From Thermoplasmatota archaeon (lineage in GTDB: Archaea > Thermoplasmatota > Penumbrarchaeia > Penumbrarchaeales > Penumbrarchaeaceae): 64,000 nucleotides of DNA. Made by a program: the position numbers and the translations under genes. Each line of letters opens with the position of its first letter. Within the stretch, counting starts at the first letter, position 1. The stretch spans positions 1-64,000 of the forward strand of contig JARVGK010000002.1 of NCBI GenBank assembly GCA_029762535.1, read 5' to 3'. A model generated the notes under the pieces. The model was not told where the DNA came from. It ran no database searches and saw only the letters and a list, made by a program, of their open reading frames with translations. This document shows positions 8,966 to 16,491 of this stretch, piece by piece.

Positions 8966-9169
8966 ATGTCTGCGACATCGATATCGGTCTCTTCCGAGAC
9001 CAGGGACAGGCTCATGATGATGAGGATAGAGGAAGGGCACCCCAATATGAACTCCCTTCTGAGGGCCATGCTCGTCAGCTATCGCAAGGAGAGGTTCCTC
9101 AAGGACAGCCTCGAGTTCCGAAAGAGGATGGACGAGAGAGGATACTCCCTGAAGGACCTGGAAGAATGA
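8966..9169 (+). CDS. vapB: VapB-type antitoxin
   Basis: 67 residues: SATSISVSSETRDRLMMMRIEEGHPNMNSLLRAMLVSY is a ribbon-helix-helix type DNA-binding N-terminus. The C-terminal tail (RKRMDERGYSLKDLEE) would wrap the toxin. The stop overlaps the next ATG as ATGA, coupling translation to the PIN-domain toxin. It probably binds the palindrome immediately upstream. Assignment rests on the RHH-like pattern plus context. Confidence 0.8.
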   Translation: MSATSISVSSETRDRLMMMRIEEGHPNMNSLLRAMLVSYRKERFLKDSLEFRKRMDERGYSLKDLEE

Positions 9170-9597
9170 GACTCATAGTCGATGCGAACATCATGTTCTC
9201 GGCACTTTACAAACCGGACTCCAGAGCAGGAGCACTCGTCATGTACGCGTTCGAAGAGAAGGTCTCCCTTCTCTCCACGGAACATGTGTATGTCGAGATG
9301 ATGAGGATCTGCGCGGATAAACTGGGATACTCCAATGGGGGGGCATGGGATGTCATAAACCATCTTCCTGTGGAATGGATGGAGGCGGAGATCTACCATG
9401 ACAGGATGCCTCAAAGCCTTCTGGTCACGGCTGACAAGGGCGATGCATCCCTGATCGCTTTGGCCGGTCTCACAGGGTTGCCGGTGGTGACCGGGGATAA
9501 AGGGCTTCTGAGGATCGACGGTAGGCATGGACTCAGGATAATCCGACTCGACATGGTCGTCGAGGCACCCGGAAGAGCGAACATTGAGCGGAAATAG
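9166..9597 (+). CDS. vapC: VapC PIN-domain toxin ribonuclease
   Basis: 143 residues with PIN-domain acidic residues at the expected spacing: D6 (RLIVDANIMFSAL), E44 (EHVYVEMM), D93 (ADKGDASLIALA) and D111 (VVTGDKGLL). Family members are Mg-dependent RNases that cut tRNA or rRNA when freed from VapB. Translationally coupled to the antitoxin. Confidence 0.88.
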   Translation: MRLIVDANIMFSALYKPDSRAGALVMYAFEEKVSLLSTEHVYVEMMRICADKLGYSNGGAWDVINHLPVEWMEAEIYHDRMPQSLLVTADKGDASLIALAGLTGLPVVTGDKGLLRIDGRHGLRIIRLDMVVEAPGRANIERK

Positions 9598-9669
9598 AAT
9601 TTTCAGTAATCAAGCCCATCTATTTTCTGCTCTTATTGGGATTACGAACCCAGTATCTATCCGGCATTC

Positions 9670-10053
9670 CTACTCCTGTATCAGTTCGATCAAGGTCCCG
9701 TCGGGATCCTCGATGAAGGCCAGCCAGTGGCCGGGAGAGAGTTCAAAGGGTTCATCGGTCACTGTGAAACCCGCTTCCTTGACCCTGGCAACGAGATCCC
9801 TGAGATCCCCCACTTTGAAGGCAAGATGATCAAAGGTCCGCTTCATGTAATCCGCCTGCTGGAACTCATTCTGGTCCTCGTAGTGGGTCAGTTCAAGGGA
9901 GAACCCCCCGCCGGGATCCTTTAAAAAGGCGATCTCCGCCCTGTTCTTGGGGATCGCCCTCCTCCTCTCCAGTTCCATCCCCAGGAGATCCATGTAGAAG
10001 GCTATGGAGCGGTCCATGTCAGATGCCCTGATAGATACGTGCGAGAACGTCAT
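9670..10053 (-). CDS. VOC/glyoxalase-family protein
   Basis: 127 residues with the two beta-alpha-beta-beta-beta modules of the vicinal-oxygen-chelate fold: FSHVSIRASDMDRSIAFYMDLLG at the N-terminus, then FDHLAFKVGDLRDLVARVKEAGF. Metal-ligand positions are plausible at the N-terminal His (SHVSI), Glu (FSLELTHYE), the second-module His (DHLAF) and the C-terminal Glu (GTLIELIQE). The lactoylglutathione-lyase-like arrangement suggests a metalloenzyme, but substrate cannot be predicted. Confidence 0.85.
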   Translation of the reverse strand: MTFSHVSIRASDMDRSIAFYMDLLGMELERRRAIPKNRAEIAFLKDPGGGFSLELTHYEDQNEFQQADYMKRTFDHLAFKVGDLRDLVARVKEAGFTVTDEPFELSPGHWLAFIEDPDGTLIELIQE

Positions 10054-10100
10054 GGAGATGGAAGAACCATCTCGGGATGATGAAATTTGCGCATCATCCT

Positions 10101-11057
10101 TTAGATGATCCCCAATAAAGCCAGGATCGCATAGAGGATCCGAAGGAGGGGATCCGGCAGTCTTGCCTTCGTCATTTCGATGTCCCGCTCTACCATCTCA
10201 TCGGGTGGAATTCGCACATCCTCGCTGTATGGCCTGTAACCGTCCTCGAACGCCTTGAGCGTATACTGGCCCTCGCGCGGGACCCTTATCTCATAATCCC
10301 CGTTCTCGTCAGTGGTGGTGGTGAACTCGACCGAATTTCGGTTATCCGTTTCCAGAGCGACGGCGACCCCTTTCATGGGATTGCCATCCTGATCGGTGAC
10401 CTTTCCATATATACCTCGAGCCCACTGCTCGAGCGCGATATCGAGCTGAGCCTTTTCTCCACTACCGACCGTTATCTCTTTCCATATGCGATCATAGCCC
10501 TCTTTTGATGCATATACCCGGAAAACCCCCTCGTACGTCTCGAAAGAGTAATTGCCGTCGCTTCCGGTTATCTGATAGGAGATTAATTGATAGTATCCTC
10601 CGTCATCGTATTCTATGTATTCGTAGAGATTTACCATGACCTCCTGGAGCGGATCCCCCATTGAGGCATCCGTGACGGTCCCGTAAATGACCGTATCGAA
10701 CACTTTGGGGATCAATTCGAAATCCATCTCGGTCCTGTCGTTCATCTCAACGGTAGCATCCGCGGATCCCTGTTCGTACAGCTCGTGTTCGACGTACAGG
10801 TTGTAATGTCCGCCGCGATTGAACTCCAGGTAATACTCGCCTTCGCTGTTCGTGACAGAGATTCTGTACTCTCTGAAGTCATCATCGAAGCCGTAAACGT
10901 AGGCCCCTTCAACAGGTTCCAAGGTAACCGAATCCACGACGATCCCGTAGAAAGCGGTCTCGATGAGATCGTCACCGGGAGTGTTTTCGTCCGCAAAAAC
11001 TAACGCCGTCGGAAGCAAGCACATCAACAATGCCAGGGCTACTACCGTTCTTTTCAT
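10101..11057 (-). CDS. Exported protein with three carboxypeptidase-regulatory-like domains
   Basis: 318 residues: signal peptide (KRTVVALALLMCLLPTALVFA), then three repeats of the CarboxypepD_reg/transthyretin-like fold. Each shows YGxVxDxxxxxPxxGxxV followed by a DxxGxYxF/Y strand (for example FYGIVVDSVTLEPVEGAYV, IYGTVTDASMGDPLQEVMV, IYGKVTDQDGNPMKGVAVA). It ends in a hydrophobic helix (LLRILYAILALLGII), probably a C-terminal membrane anchor. Likely a cell-surface structural or adhesive protein. Confidence 0.8.
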   Translation of the reverse strand: MKRTVVALALLMCLLPTALVFADENTPGDDLIETAFYGIVVDSVTLEPVEGAYVYGFDDDFREYRISVTNSEGEYYLEFNRGGHYNLYVEHELYEQGSADATVEMNDRTEMDFELIPKVFDTVIYGTVTDASMGDPLQEVMVNLYEYIEYDDGGYYQLISYQITGSDGNYSFETYEGVFRVYASKEGYDRIWKEITVGSGEKAQLDIALEQWARGIYGKVTDQDGNPMKGVAVALETDNRNSVEFTTTTDENGDYEIRVPREGQYTLKAFEDGYRPYSEDVRIPPDEMVERDIEMTKARLPDPLLRILYAILALLGII

Positions 11058-11205
11058 GTTTATCGCCTCGGTGCATACTGCTTGGAGCGAAAGGTTGTCT
11101 TACAATGATAAACTTTTTTACATAAGACTGCAAATGACGATCCTGTCGGAAGGACGCTCAGAAGGCGTTCTCGATCGGTGGATCCGCCATTTCATACCGG
11201 GCCAA

Positions 11206-11217
11206 ATCATTTATATG
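11206..11217 (+). promoter_or_regulatory. TATA-box promoter of 11240 gene
   Basis: ATCATTTATATG ends 22 bases before the ATG at 11240, at the spacing expected for a leaderless archaeal transcript. No Shine-Dalgarno precedes that ATG, which agrees. Confidence 0.5.
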
Positions 11218-11239
11218 CACACGAGCGCCATACACATGC

Positions 11240-13369
11240 ATGGCAAGGCACGCGGTCCTTGTGATCTCATTCATGGTCCTCTCGCTTCTATTGTTTTTCC
11301 CCAACCCTCAAAACGTCGATGGTAAGATCCAGTCAGCGACCCTTTCGATCGGGACGGCCTTTGAATGGTCCTACAGCCACCGGTCCATCGATGGGTCCTC
11401 CACCAGGAGCGGGACCATGTCATCGACCGTTTCTGAGACCCAGTGGAGGGGATTCGATGCTTTTATTTTCGAGGGATCCCTGACCGGGACCTATTCGACT
11501 CCTTCAGGTTCCGGTACCGAGTCCGGCACATGGATCGAATATTACAGGAAGGTGGACCTGGCCTTCATGGACCATTTCGAGGAGATCGATCTAGTCTTCG
11601 GGATCAATACCGTCACGAACTCGACCAATATCGACCATTCCCCCCCTCTTAGATGGATCGAATTCCCGCTCAGCGTGGAAAGCCCAAAATCCATGTGGGA
11701 CCAGACCGGTGTCAAGACCACCACGGCCTGGGACCGCATCGTCAACGACGATGACGATACCCGGGAATCCGGCTCGTCCCAGGGGACGGAGGATTATACC
11801 TGGGTCTGTGCCACTACCCAGTCGATAACTGTCGGAGCAGGGACCTTCGACACGTACAGGATCGTCGAATGGGTGGAGGACCACCCCGACAACCAGAGAA
11901 CCGAATACCATTACTCCGAAGAGGTGGGATTCTGGGTCCAGAAGGATGTCTGGCTGGATGACGATCAAGGGGATCCGGTTAAAGTGAGGCATTTCGAATT
12001 GAAGAAGCTCTCCAGGAACCTCCCTCCTTACATATCGGGATCCCCTCAGATAACGATGGACGAGGACACCCAGGATTCATCCTTGGACCTATCCTCCATC
12101 TTCGTGGACCCGGATGACGACCCTCTTTCGTTCTCGGTCGTATCCAGCGGGCCTCTCACGGCCGAGGTCCTTGCCGACAACAGGTTGAGCATCACCCCGC
12201 CGGAGAACGCGTTCGGTTCGTTCAACGTCACGGTATCCGCCTCGGACGGGGTCAATGACCCGGTCCACCTCGTGATACCCGTCACGGTCATTTCAGTGGA
12301 CGATCCTCCGGTCCTGTTCAACCCGTATATGGGACCTCTTTCGGGAGATGAGACGACAACTTTCACAATGTCCATCGATCTCACCGATATCGACAGCTTG
12401 GAACCATCCACAGCGGTGGTCCACGTCGGATCCGAATTCTTCGACCTTGCCCGCACATCCGGCGATAACGTCACAGGAATGACACTTTCATGGTCGGGGA
12501 CGCTTCCTTCCGGGGATCACACCCATTATTTCCTCGTGGACGGGGTGAGGCATCCTACCTCCGGAGATATTACCGGACCCACCGTCCTCCCTGCTAAGGT
12601 CCCCTTCCTCAAGGATGGGGGCGTAGATATAGAGGTCGGAGGCCTCTCCACCGAGTTCGAGTTCACCGTCACCTGGGTGGGGCAAAACGGGGAATACCCT
12701 GATGACGTTCATGTTATCATAGACGGTATGAGAAGCGAAATGGACAGACAATACGGCAACCCAAAAACGGGGACGGTATATGCCGCTCAGTTGATACTGG
12801 GAGAGGGGGAGCATTCCTATCATTTCGAGGCGAAGCTGGGAGATGATATTTTTCGCCATCCGGAGAGCAATGAGCTGATAGGACCCGATGTGTATCAGCC
12901 TGAAATTACCGGGACCGGGCATTATCGTTTAGGAGAAGCCATGGTTGGAGTACGATACGGGTTCTATGCTAATTACAGATACGTCATCGACACTTACCCG
13001 GAATCGATACACCTGATCATCAACGGCGATAGGCATGAGTTCGTGAGGTACTCGGGGGATCCGATATCGGGTATGAACTATTCCATGGAGATCACATTGA
13101 GCGAGGGAGAATACCGGATCACGGTCGAGGCATTATGCGACGGGAAGACGCTTGCTGAAGATGAGTACACTCTCATGGTCAAGAGATCCGACGGCGATCC
13201 CCCCCAGAACGATGGCGAGAGTGATCCAAAGGTGAATGCATTGACCATAGTGATAATTGCATCGATCATCATCATTGCGATAATATCCGCAGCAGCGATA
13301 TTATTCCTCCTGAACAGGAAAAAGGTAACAGAGGTCCCGGATACCGTAGAGATGGAAATGGACAGTTAA
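11240..13369 (+). CDS. Surface protein with cadherin-like module and C-terminal membrane anchor
   Basis: 709 residues: N-terminal signal sequence (VLVISFMVLSLLLFFP), then a domain with the pattern FEWSYSHRS...WIEYYRKVDLAF. A cadherin/dystroglycan-type module follows (PPYISGSPQITMDEDT...IFVDPDDDPLSFSVV...FNVTVSASDGV), then two or three Ig-like repeats beginning FEFTVTWVGQNGEYPDDV or YRYVIDTYPESIHLIING. A transmembrane helix near the end (ALTIVIIASIIIIAIISAAAILFLL) precedes a short charged tail. This is typical of Thermoplasmatota surface proteins, with no enzymatic signature. Confidence 0.82.
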   Translation: MARHAVLVISFMVLSLLLFFPNPQNVDGKIQSATLSIGTAFEWSYSHRSIDGSSTRSGTMSSTVSETQWRGFDAFIFEGSLTGTYSTPSGSGTESGTWIEYYRKVDLAFMDHFEEIDLVFGINTVTNSTNIDHSPPLRWIEFPLSVESPKSMWDQTGVKTTTAWDRIVNDDDDTRESGSSQGTEDYTWVCATTQSITVGAGTFDTYRIVEWVEDHPDNQRTEYHYSEEVGFWVQKDVWLDDDQGDPVKVRHFELKKLSRNLPPYISGSPQITMDEDTQDSSLDLSSIFVDPDDDPLSFSVVSSGPLTAEVLADNRLSITPPENAFGSFNVTVSASDGVNDPVHLVIPVTVISVDDPPVLFNPYMGPLSGDETTTFTMSIDLTDIDSLEPSTAVVHVGSEFFDLARTSGDNVTGMTLSWSGTLPSGDHTHYFLVDGVRHPTSGDITGPTVLPAKVPFLKDGGVDIEVGGLSTEFEFTVTWVGQNGEYPDDVHVIIDGMRSEMDRQYGNPKTGTVYAAQLILGEGEHSYHFEAKLGDDIFRHPESNELIGPDVYQPEITGTGHYRLGEAMVGVRYGFYANYRYVIDTYPESIHLIINGDRHEFVRYSGDPISGMNYSMEITLSEGEYRITVEALCDGKTLAEDEYTLMVKRSDGDPPQNDGESDPKVNALTIVIIASIIIIAIISAAAILFLLNRKKVTEVPDTVEMEMDS

Positions 13370-13438
13370 CCCCTCAAAGCCTCCGGAACGGATCCCCCTT
13401 GTAGCTCCCAGAGGAGATCGCCCTATCTATCTGCGACA
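13368..13438. repeat. Direct repeat, left copy (3' end of radical SAM gene)
   Basis: 71 bp identical except for one base to 14126-14196. The right copy lies inside the functional radical SAM gene (its stop and last codons), so this left copy is a non-coding duplicate. The two bracket a 687-bp toxin-antitoxin insert. Confidence 0.9.
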
Positions 13439-13551
13439 TGAAATGCTTCAGTTGTTTCTGTGACCTCTCCACCTATCATCTATATTATGATGTTGAGAAC
13501 TATCCATCATCAAGGTTATTAACTATGGATGTTATGGTAGTTATGAAAACT

Positions 13552-13776
13552 ATGGCATACCGAACCATCAACGTTACGGATGGGACCTACGAACGTCTGG
13601 TCTACTACAAGCATGGCAACATGACCTTCGACGACACCCTCAACAAGCTCATGGACCATATCTCGGAAGAGGATTTTTACAGATCGATCCTCAAGGAGCA
13701 TAAGGGGATAGTTGAAGAGATGAAAAATGGCCAATATATGACGCAAGAGGAATTCGAGGATTATATCGATCAATGA
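13552..13776 (+). CDS. Antitoxin of a RelE/ParE-type module
   Basis: 74 residues from the ATG at 13552 (MAYRTINVTDGTYERLVYYKHGNMTFDDTLN), a short beta strand plus helix pattern like VapB/RelB-family antitoxins. The C-terminal half is acidic and helical (EEMKNGQYMTQEEFEDYIDQ). Upstream in-frame ATGs at 13525, 13534 and 13543 are possible. The one at 13438 is unlikely because it lies in the flanking repeat, upstream of the TATA-like sequence near 13480. Stop overlaps the toxin start as ATGA. Confidence 0.7.
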   Translation: MAYRTINVTDGTYERLVYYKHGNMTFDDTLNKLMDHISEEDFYRSILKEHKGIVEEMKNGQYMTQEEFEDYIDQ

Positions 13777-14084
13777 AAAAATTATGGCGGGGAGGGGTGG
13801 TCATTGTATTTGAACTAAGATATTCGAATAGATTCGCACAACAATCCAAGAACATATTGGGATCCAAGGACCTAAAATTCAAAGAACACCTGATCGAACA
13901 CATAAAGGTATTAGGAGATGACCCCTACCACTCCCGACCGGGGTGTGATATTAAAAAGATAGAAGCCCAAGGGAATAGTTATCGATTGAGGATAGGAGAT
14001 TATCGTGTCATGTATGAGATAGATCCTGAAGAACATGTGGTTTATCTCGTTCAGATCTTTTTTAGAGGCAGAGGATATAGATAG
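13773..14084 (+). CDS. RelE/ParE-family toxin
   Basis: 103 residues with the fold pattern of RelE/ParE toxins: FELRYSNRFAQQSKNI, LIEHIKVLGDDPYHSRPGCDIKKIEAQGNSYRLRIGDYRVMYEID and VVYLVQIFFRGRGYR. The C-terminal RIGDYRVMYEI strand and basic terminus are the parts best conserved in mRNA-cleaving RelE members. Translation probably begins at the coupled ATG (13773) or at the GTG 13797 just after a GGAGGG. The module lies between 71-bp direct repeats. Confidence 0.82.
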   Translation: MKKLWRGGVVIVFELRYSNRFAQQSKNILGSKDLKFKEHLIEHIKVLGDDPYHSRPGCDIKKIEAQGNSYRLRIGDYRVMYEIDPEEHVVYLVQIFFRGRGYR

Positions 14085-14125
14085 TGACCCGGTCCATCAA
14101 CTAAATTTAGTAATTGAACTTGAAC

Positions 14126-14196
14126 AACCCCTCAAAGCCTCCGGAACGGATCCCCCTTGTAGCTCCCGGAGGAGATCGCCCTATCTATCTGCGACA
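14126..14196. repeat. Direct repeat, right copy (native 3' end of radical SAM gene)
   Basis: Right partner of 13368-13438 (70 of 71 bases equal). It contains the stop codon and last 21 codons of the radical SAM gene read on the minus strand. Confidence 0.9.
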
Positions 14197-15007
14197 GGAT
14201 CCTATCCTTGTCCTGGGGCAATCTCCCGCCTATGGGATGATAATTAGAGGCATGGTTCGCCCTGAACAGACAGTCGGTGAGGGCCGATCCTTCCACGATC
14301 ATCCTGAGCTCTTTTAGGATCCCCTCCGGATCGGGGAGGGTCATTCTCCCGGATCGCACCTCTTCTGCGATGGGGGAGCCCCCCTCAAGGAGCAGGGTGA
14401 GCGCCGCGGCATATTCCGGATCCATCTCCGACAGCACCCTGGCCGTCTCCCGGGCATGTACCTCTGATAGTTCCACGCCCCCCAGCCCCAATATGAATAT
14501 CACCGAAAGGGGGATCCCCGCATCCTTGACCTTCCTCGACGCCTCCATCATCATCTCGGGGGTGGCACCTTTCTTCACCCTCTTCAAGACCTCGCCCGAT
14601 CCGCTCTCGAGACCCAAGTATATCAACGACAGCCCGGCCTTCCTCAAGGCCATAAGCTCGTCCGTGGTCTTCCTCGTTATATCGATCGGGCCTCCGTATA
14701 TGGTCACTCTCTCCAGATGTTCGAAACGGGAGTACAGCAGTTCCAATATCGATAAAAGCTCATCCGTCCCGATGCATAGCGCGTTCCCGTCGGATAGGAA
14801 TATCCTGTCGATGTCGCGATAGTAAGGGAGGACCTTCTCCACATCGGATGCGATCCCCTCGATCCCCTTGACCCTGAACTGCTTCTCGGAGAACATCGTG
14901 CAGAAGGTACATCTGTTCCAGGAACACCCTATGGTCGCCTGGAGTATCAACGATCGGGCCTCTGAGGGCGGGCGATAGACCGATCCCTCGTAGATATCGG
15001 TGAACAT
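14132..15007 (-). CDS. Radical SAM protein
   Basis: 291 residues with the iron-sulfur motif GCSWNRCTFC (cysteines 28, 33, 36), the variant seen in a family of uncharacterised archaeal and bacterial radical SAM enzymes. It continues with FLSDGNALCIGTDELLSILELL, VTIYGGP and LSLIYLGLESGSGEVLKRVKKGAT, which are the SAM-binding strands (GLESGS motif) of Elp3/MiaB-like TIM barrels. No extra cluster domain is visible and the substrate is unknown. Its last 65 bases are duplicated beyond the adjacent toxin-antitoxin insert. Confidence 0.88.
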   Translation of the reverse strand: MFTDIYEGSVYRPPSEARSLILQATIGCSWNRCTFCTMFSEKQFRVKGIEGIASDVEKVLPYYRDIDRIFLSDGNALCIGTDELLSILELLYSRFEHLERVTIYGGPIDITRKTTDELMALRKAGLSLIYLGLESGSGEVLKRVKKGATPEMMMEASRKVKDAGIPLSVIFILGLGGVELSEVHARETARVLSEMDPEYAAALTLLLEGGSPIAEEVRSGRMTLPDPEGILKELRMIVEGSALTDCLFRANHASNYHPIGGRLPQDKDRILSQIDRAISSGSYKGDPFRRL

Positions 15008-15061
15008 CGATTAGGGTGATCCTTTGATCGGGTTTAAATTCGACCGATGGGAAGTGCGATC

Positions 15062-15655
15062 TCATAGGAAGAGAGGGTCGGGCACATCGACCATTTTGAA
15101 ACCCATTCCCGGCAGGTCCAGGCCGCCCTTTGATGATCCCGGCTGTCTCAACTGGAGCAGCTCGAGGACCATGCCGTTCCTATCCGATACGTCCTTGAGG
15201 AAACTTACGAAATTCCTCACCTTCTCATCGCTGTTGAATATGCATATCTCGTAGAGGTTGTCGAGGACGATCACGTTCACATCGCTCAAATTCAGCTCCT
15301 GTATCTCCACATCGCTCCGGAAAAGATTGAAGCTTGCCGGGACCTCGATCGGCCCGCTAACGTCCATTATCCTGCACTGGGACCCTGTGCGCAGACCCGT
15401 TGAAAGGGTCAGTTCCATGAAATGTATGTTCCTGACCTTGACCCCTCTGCTCATCAACAGCTTCTTGATGAATATATGCGGCCTTCCCACGCAAATGTAG
15501 AGCGCGTTCATCCCCAGATCGTCCACCTGATGCTCCATGAGATGAGTGCTCAGCTGGTTCATGAAGAATGGGGAGAAGCTTATAACGCAGGGAGAACTGT
15601 TTCCGATCCCTGATAGGAGGGATGACAGATCGGCGGGCGCATCCTCCGCGCTCAT
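15062..15655 (-). CDS. KaiC-partner protein, degenerate RecA-fold
   Basis: 197 residues without a Walker A motif. The spacing of strands (ALYICVGRPHIFIKKLLMSRGV, VNVIVLDNLYEICIF, LKDVSDRNGMVLELLQL) resembles RecA/KaiC-fold proteins, with VIVLDN in the Walker B position. The ATG is reached by a 4-base ATGA overlap with the stop of the KaiC-like ATPase. I infer a non-hydrolysing partner or signalling subunit. Confidence 0.6.
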   Translation of the reverse strand: MSAEDAPADLSSLLSGIGNSSPCVISFSPFFMNQLSTHLMEHQVDDLGMNALYICVGRPHIFIKKLLMSRGVKVRNIHFMELTLSTGLRTGSQCRIMDVSGPIEVPASFNLFRSDVEIQELNLSDVNVIVLDNLYEICIFNSDEKVRNFVSFLKDVSDRNGMVLELLQLRQPGSSKGGLDLPGMGFKMVDVPDPLFL

Positions 15656-16347
15656 TTGAACCCCACCTGCACCGATATCCCCTTCTGGGAAATGTCCATC
15701 GCATGCTTGCCCGTCACATGGTCAGTGCCCCTCATCTTCAGCACTTCGAGATACCTTCTCCTCCCGTCCTGATGCTCGAGGTTGTAAAGAAGGATGATCC
15801 CGTCCGAGGTATAGGCCGGCTCCAGCGGATAAGGCTGGTCCCAGGTGGATTCCCCTGTGAGTATGGAAACCGCCTGCCAGCTCTTGAGCGACTGGGAGAG
15901 GTCGAACACGAACTCCCTGTAGCAGTCCTTGAGCAGCCCGCCAAAAGATGTCACGGGGTCGATGACTATCCTCTGCGGCATGCACTCGATGATCTTCTCG
16001 TCGATGACCTTCTTCAACGCCTCCACCCGGTCCTCGGGCGGGAATTTCGTCTTTATATAAGGGCCCAGGTCCAGATAGGAGATGTTCGTCCCTATGTGCT
16101 CCCTCTTGACGAAGCTGAACCTCGATGTGAACCTGAGCATCCAATTGGTGGGCTCCGAAAGCGTTGTGATGTAGAGGCCTTTCTCCCCCTTCCGGGCTCC
16201 GGCGAACAGGAACTGCATGCAGAAGGTCGTCTTGCCGCATCCGGTGCTCCCGGCAAGAAGCAAGGTGGAGGGGAAAGGGTAGCCCCCTTCGATCATGTCG
16301 TCCAGTCCGCGTATCCCGGATGTGATCCTGAGGAAATCATCGCTCAT
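15652..16347 (-). CDS. KaiC/RAD55-like RecA-superfamily ATPase
   Basis: 231 residues beginning ITSGIRGLDDMIEGGYPFPSTLLLAGSTGCGKTTFCMQFLFAG, the classic archaeal KaiC-like start with Walker A GSTGCGKTT. The Walker B region is RIVIDPVTS. Archaeal single-domain KaiC-like ATPases often work in signal transduction or motility regulation, and the role here is unknown. Stop overlaps the next gene, forming a two-gene operon divergent from the large sensor-regulator at 16492. Confidence 0.88.
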   Translation of the reverse strand: MSDDFLRITSGIRGLDDMIEGGYPFPSTLLLAGSTGCGKTTFCMQFLFAGARKGEKGLYITTLSEPTNWMLRFTSRFSFVKREHIGTNISYLDLGPYIKTKFPPEDRVEALKKVIDEKIIECMPQRIVIDPVTSFGGLLKDCYREFVFDLSQSLKSWQAVSILTGESTWDQPYPLEPAYTSDGIILLYNLEHQDGRRRYLEVLKMRGTDHVTGKHAMDISQKGISVQVGFK

Positions 16348-16491
16348 TTCAACACCGATATGCCCAAATCAGAGCCCGATGCGTACTTAATGATTTTCTC
16401 ATTAGAATCAGTCGATGCCACTCATCCCGGGCTGAAAAACATGTACAGATAAAAACATATATGAATAAGGGAAGTTCATACTATAGGCGGC

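Noticed and set aside
15622..16452. Plus-strand 276-residue ORF
   Set aside because: Antisense to the two KaiC-like genes, whose motifs (GSTGCGKTT) and ATGA overlap are decisive.
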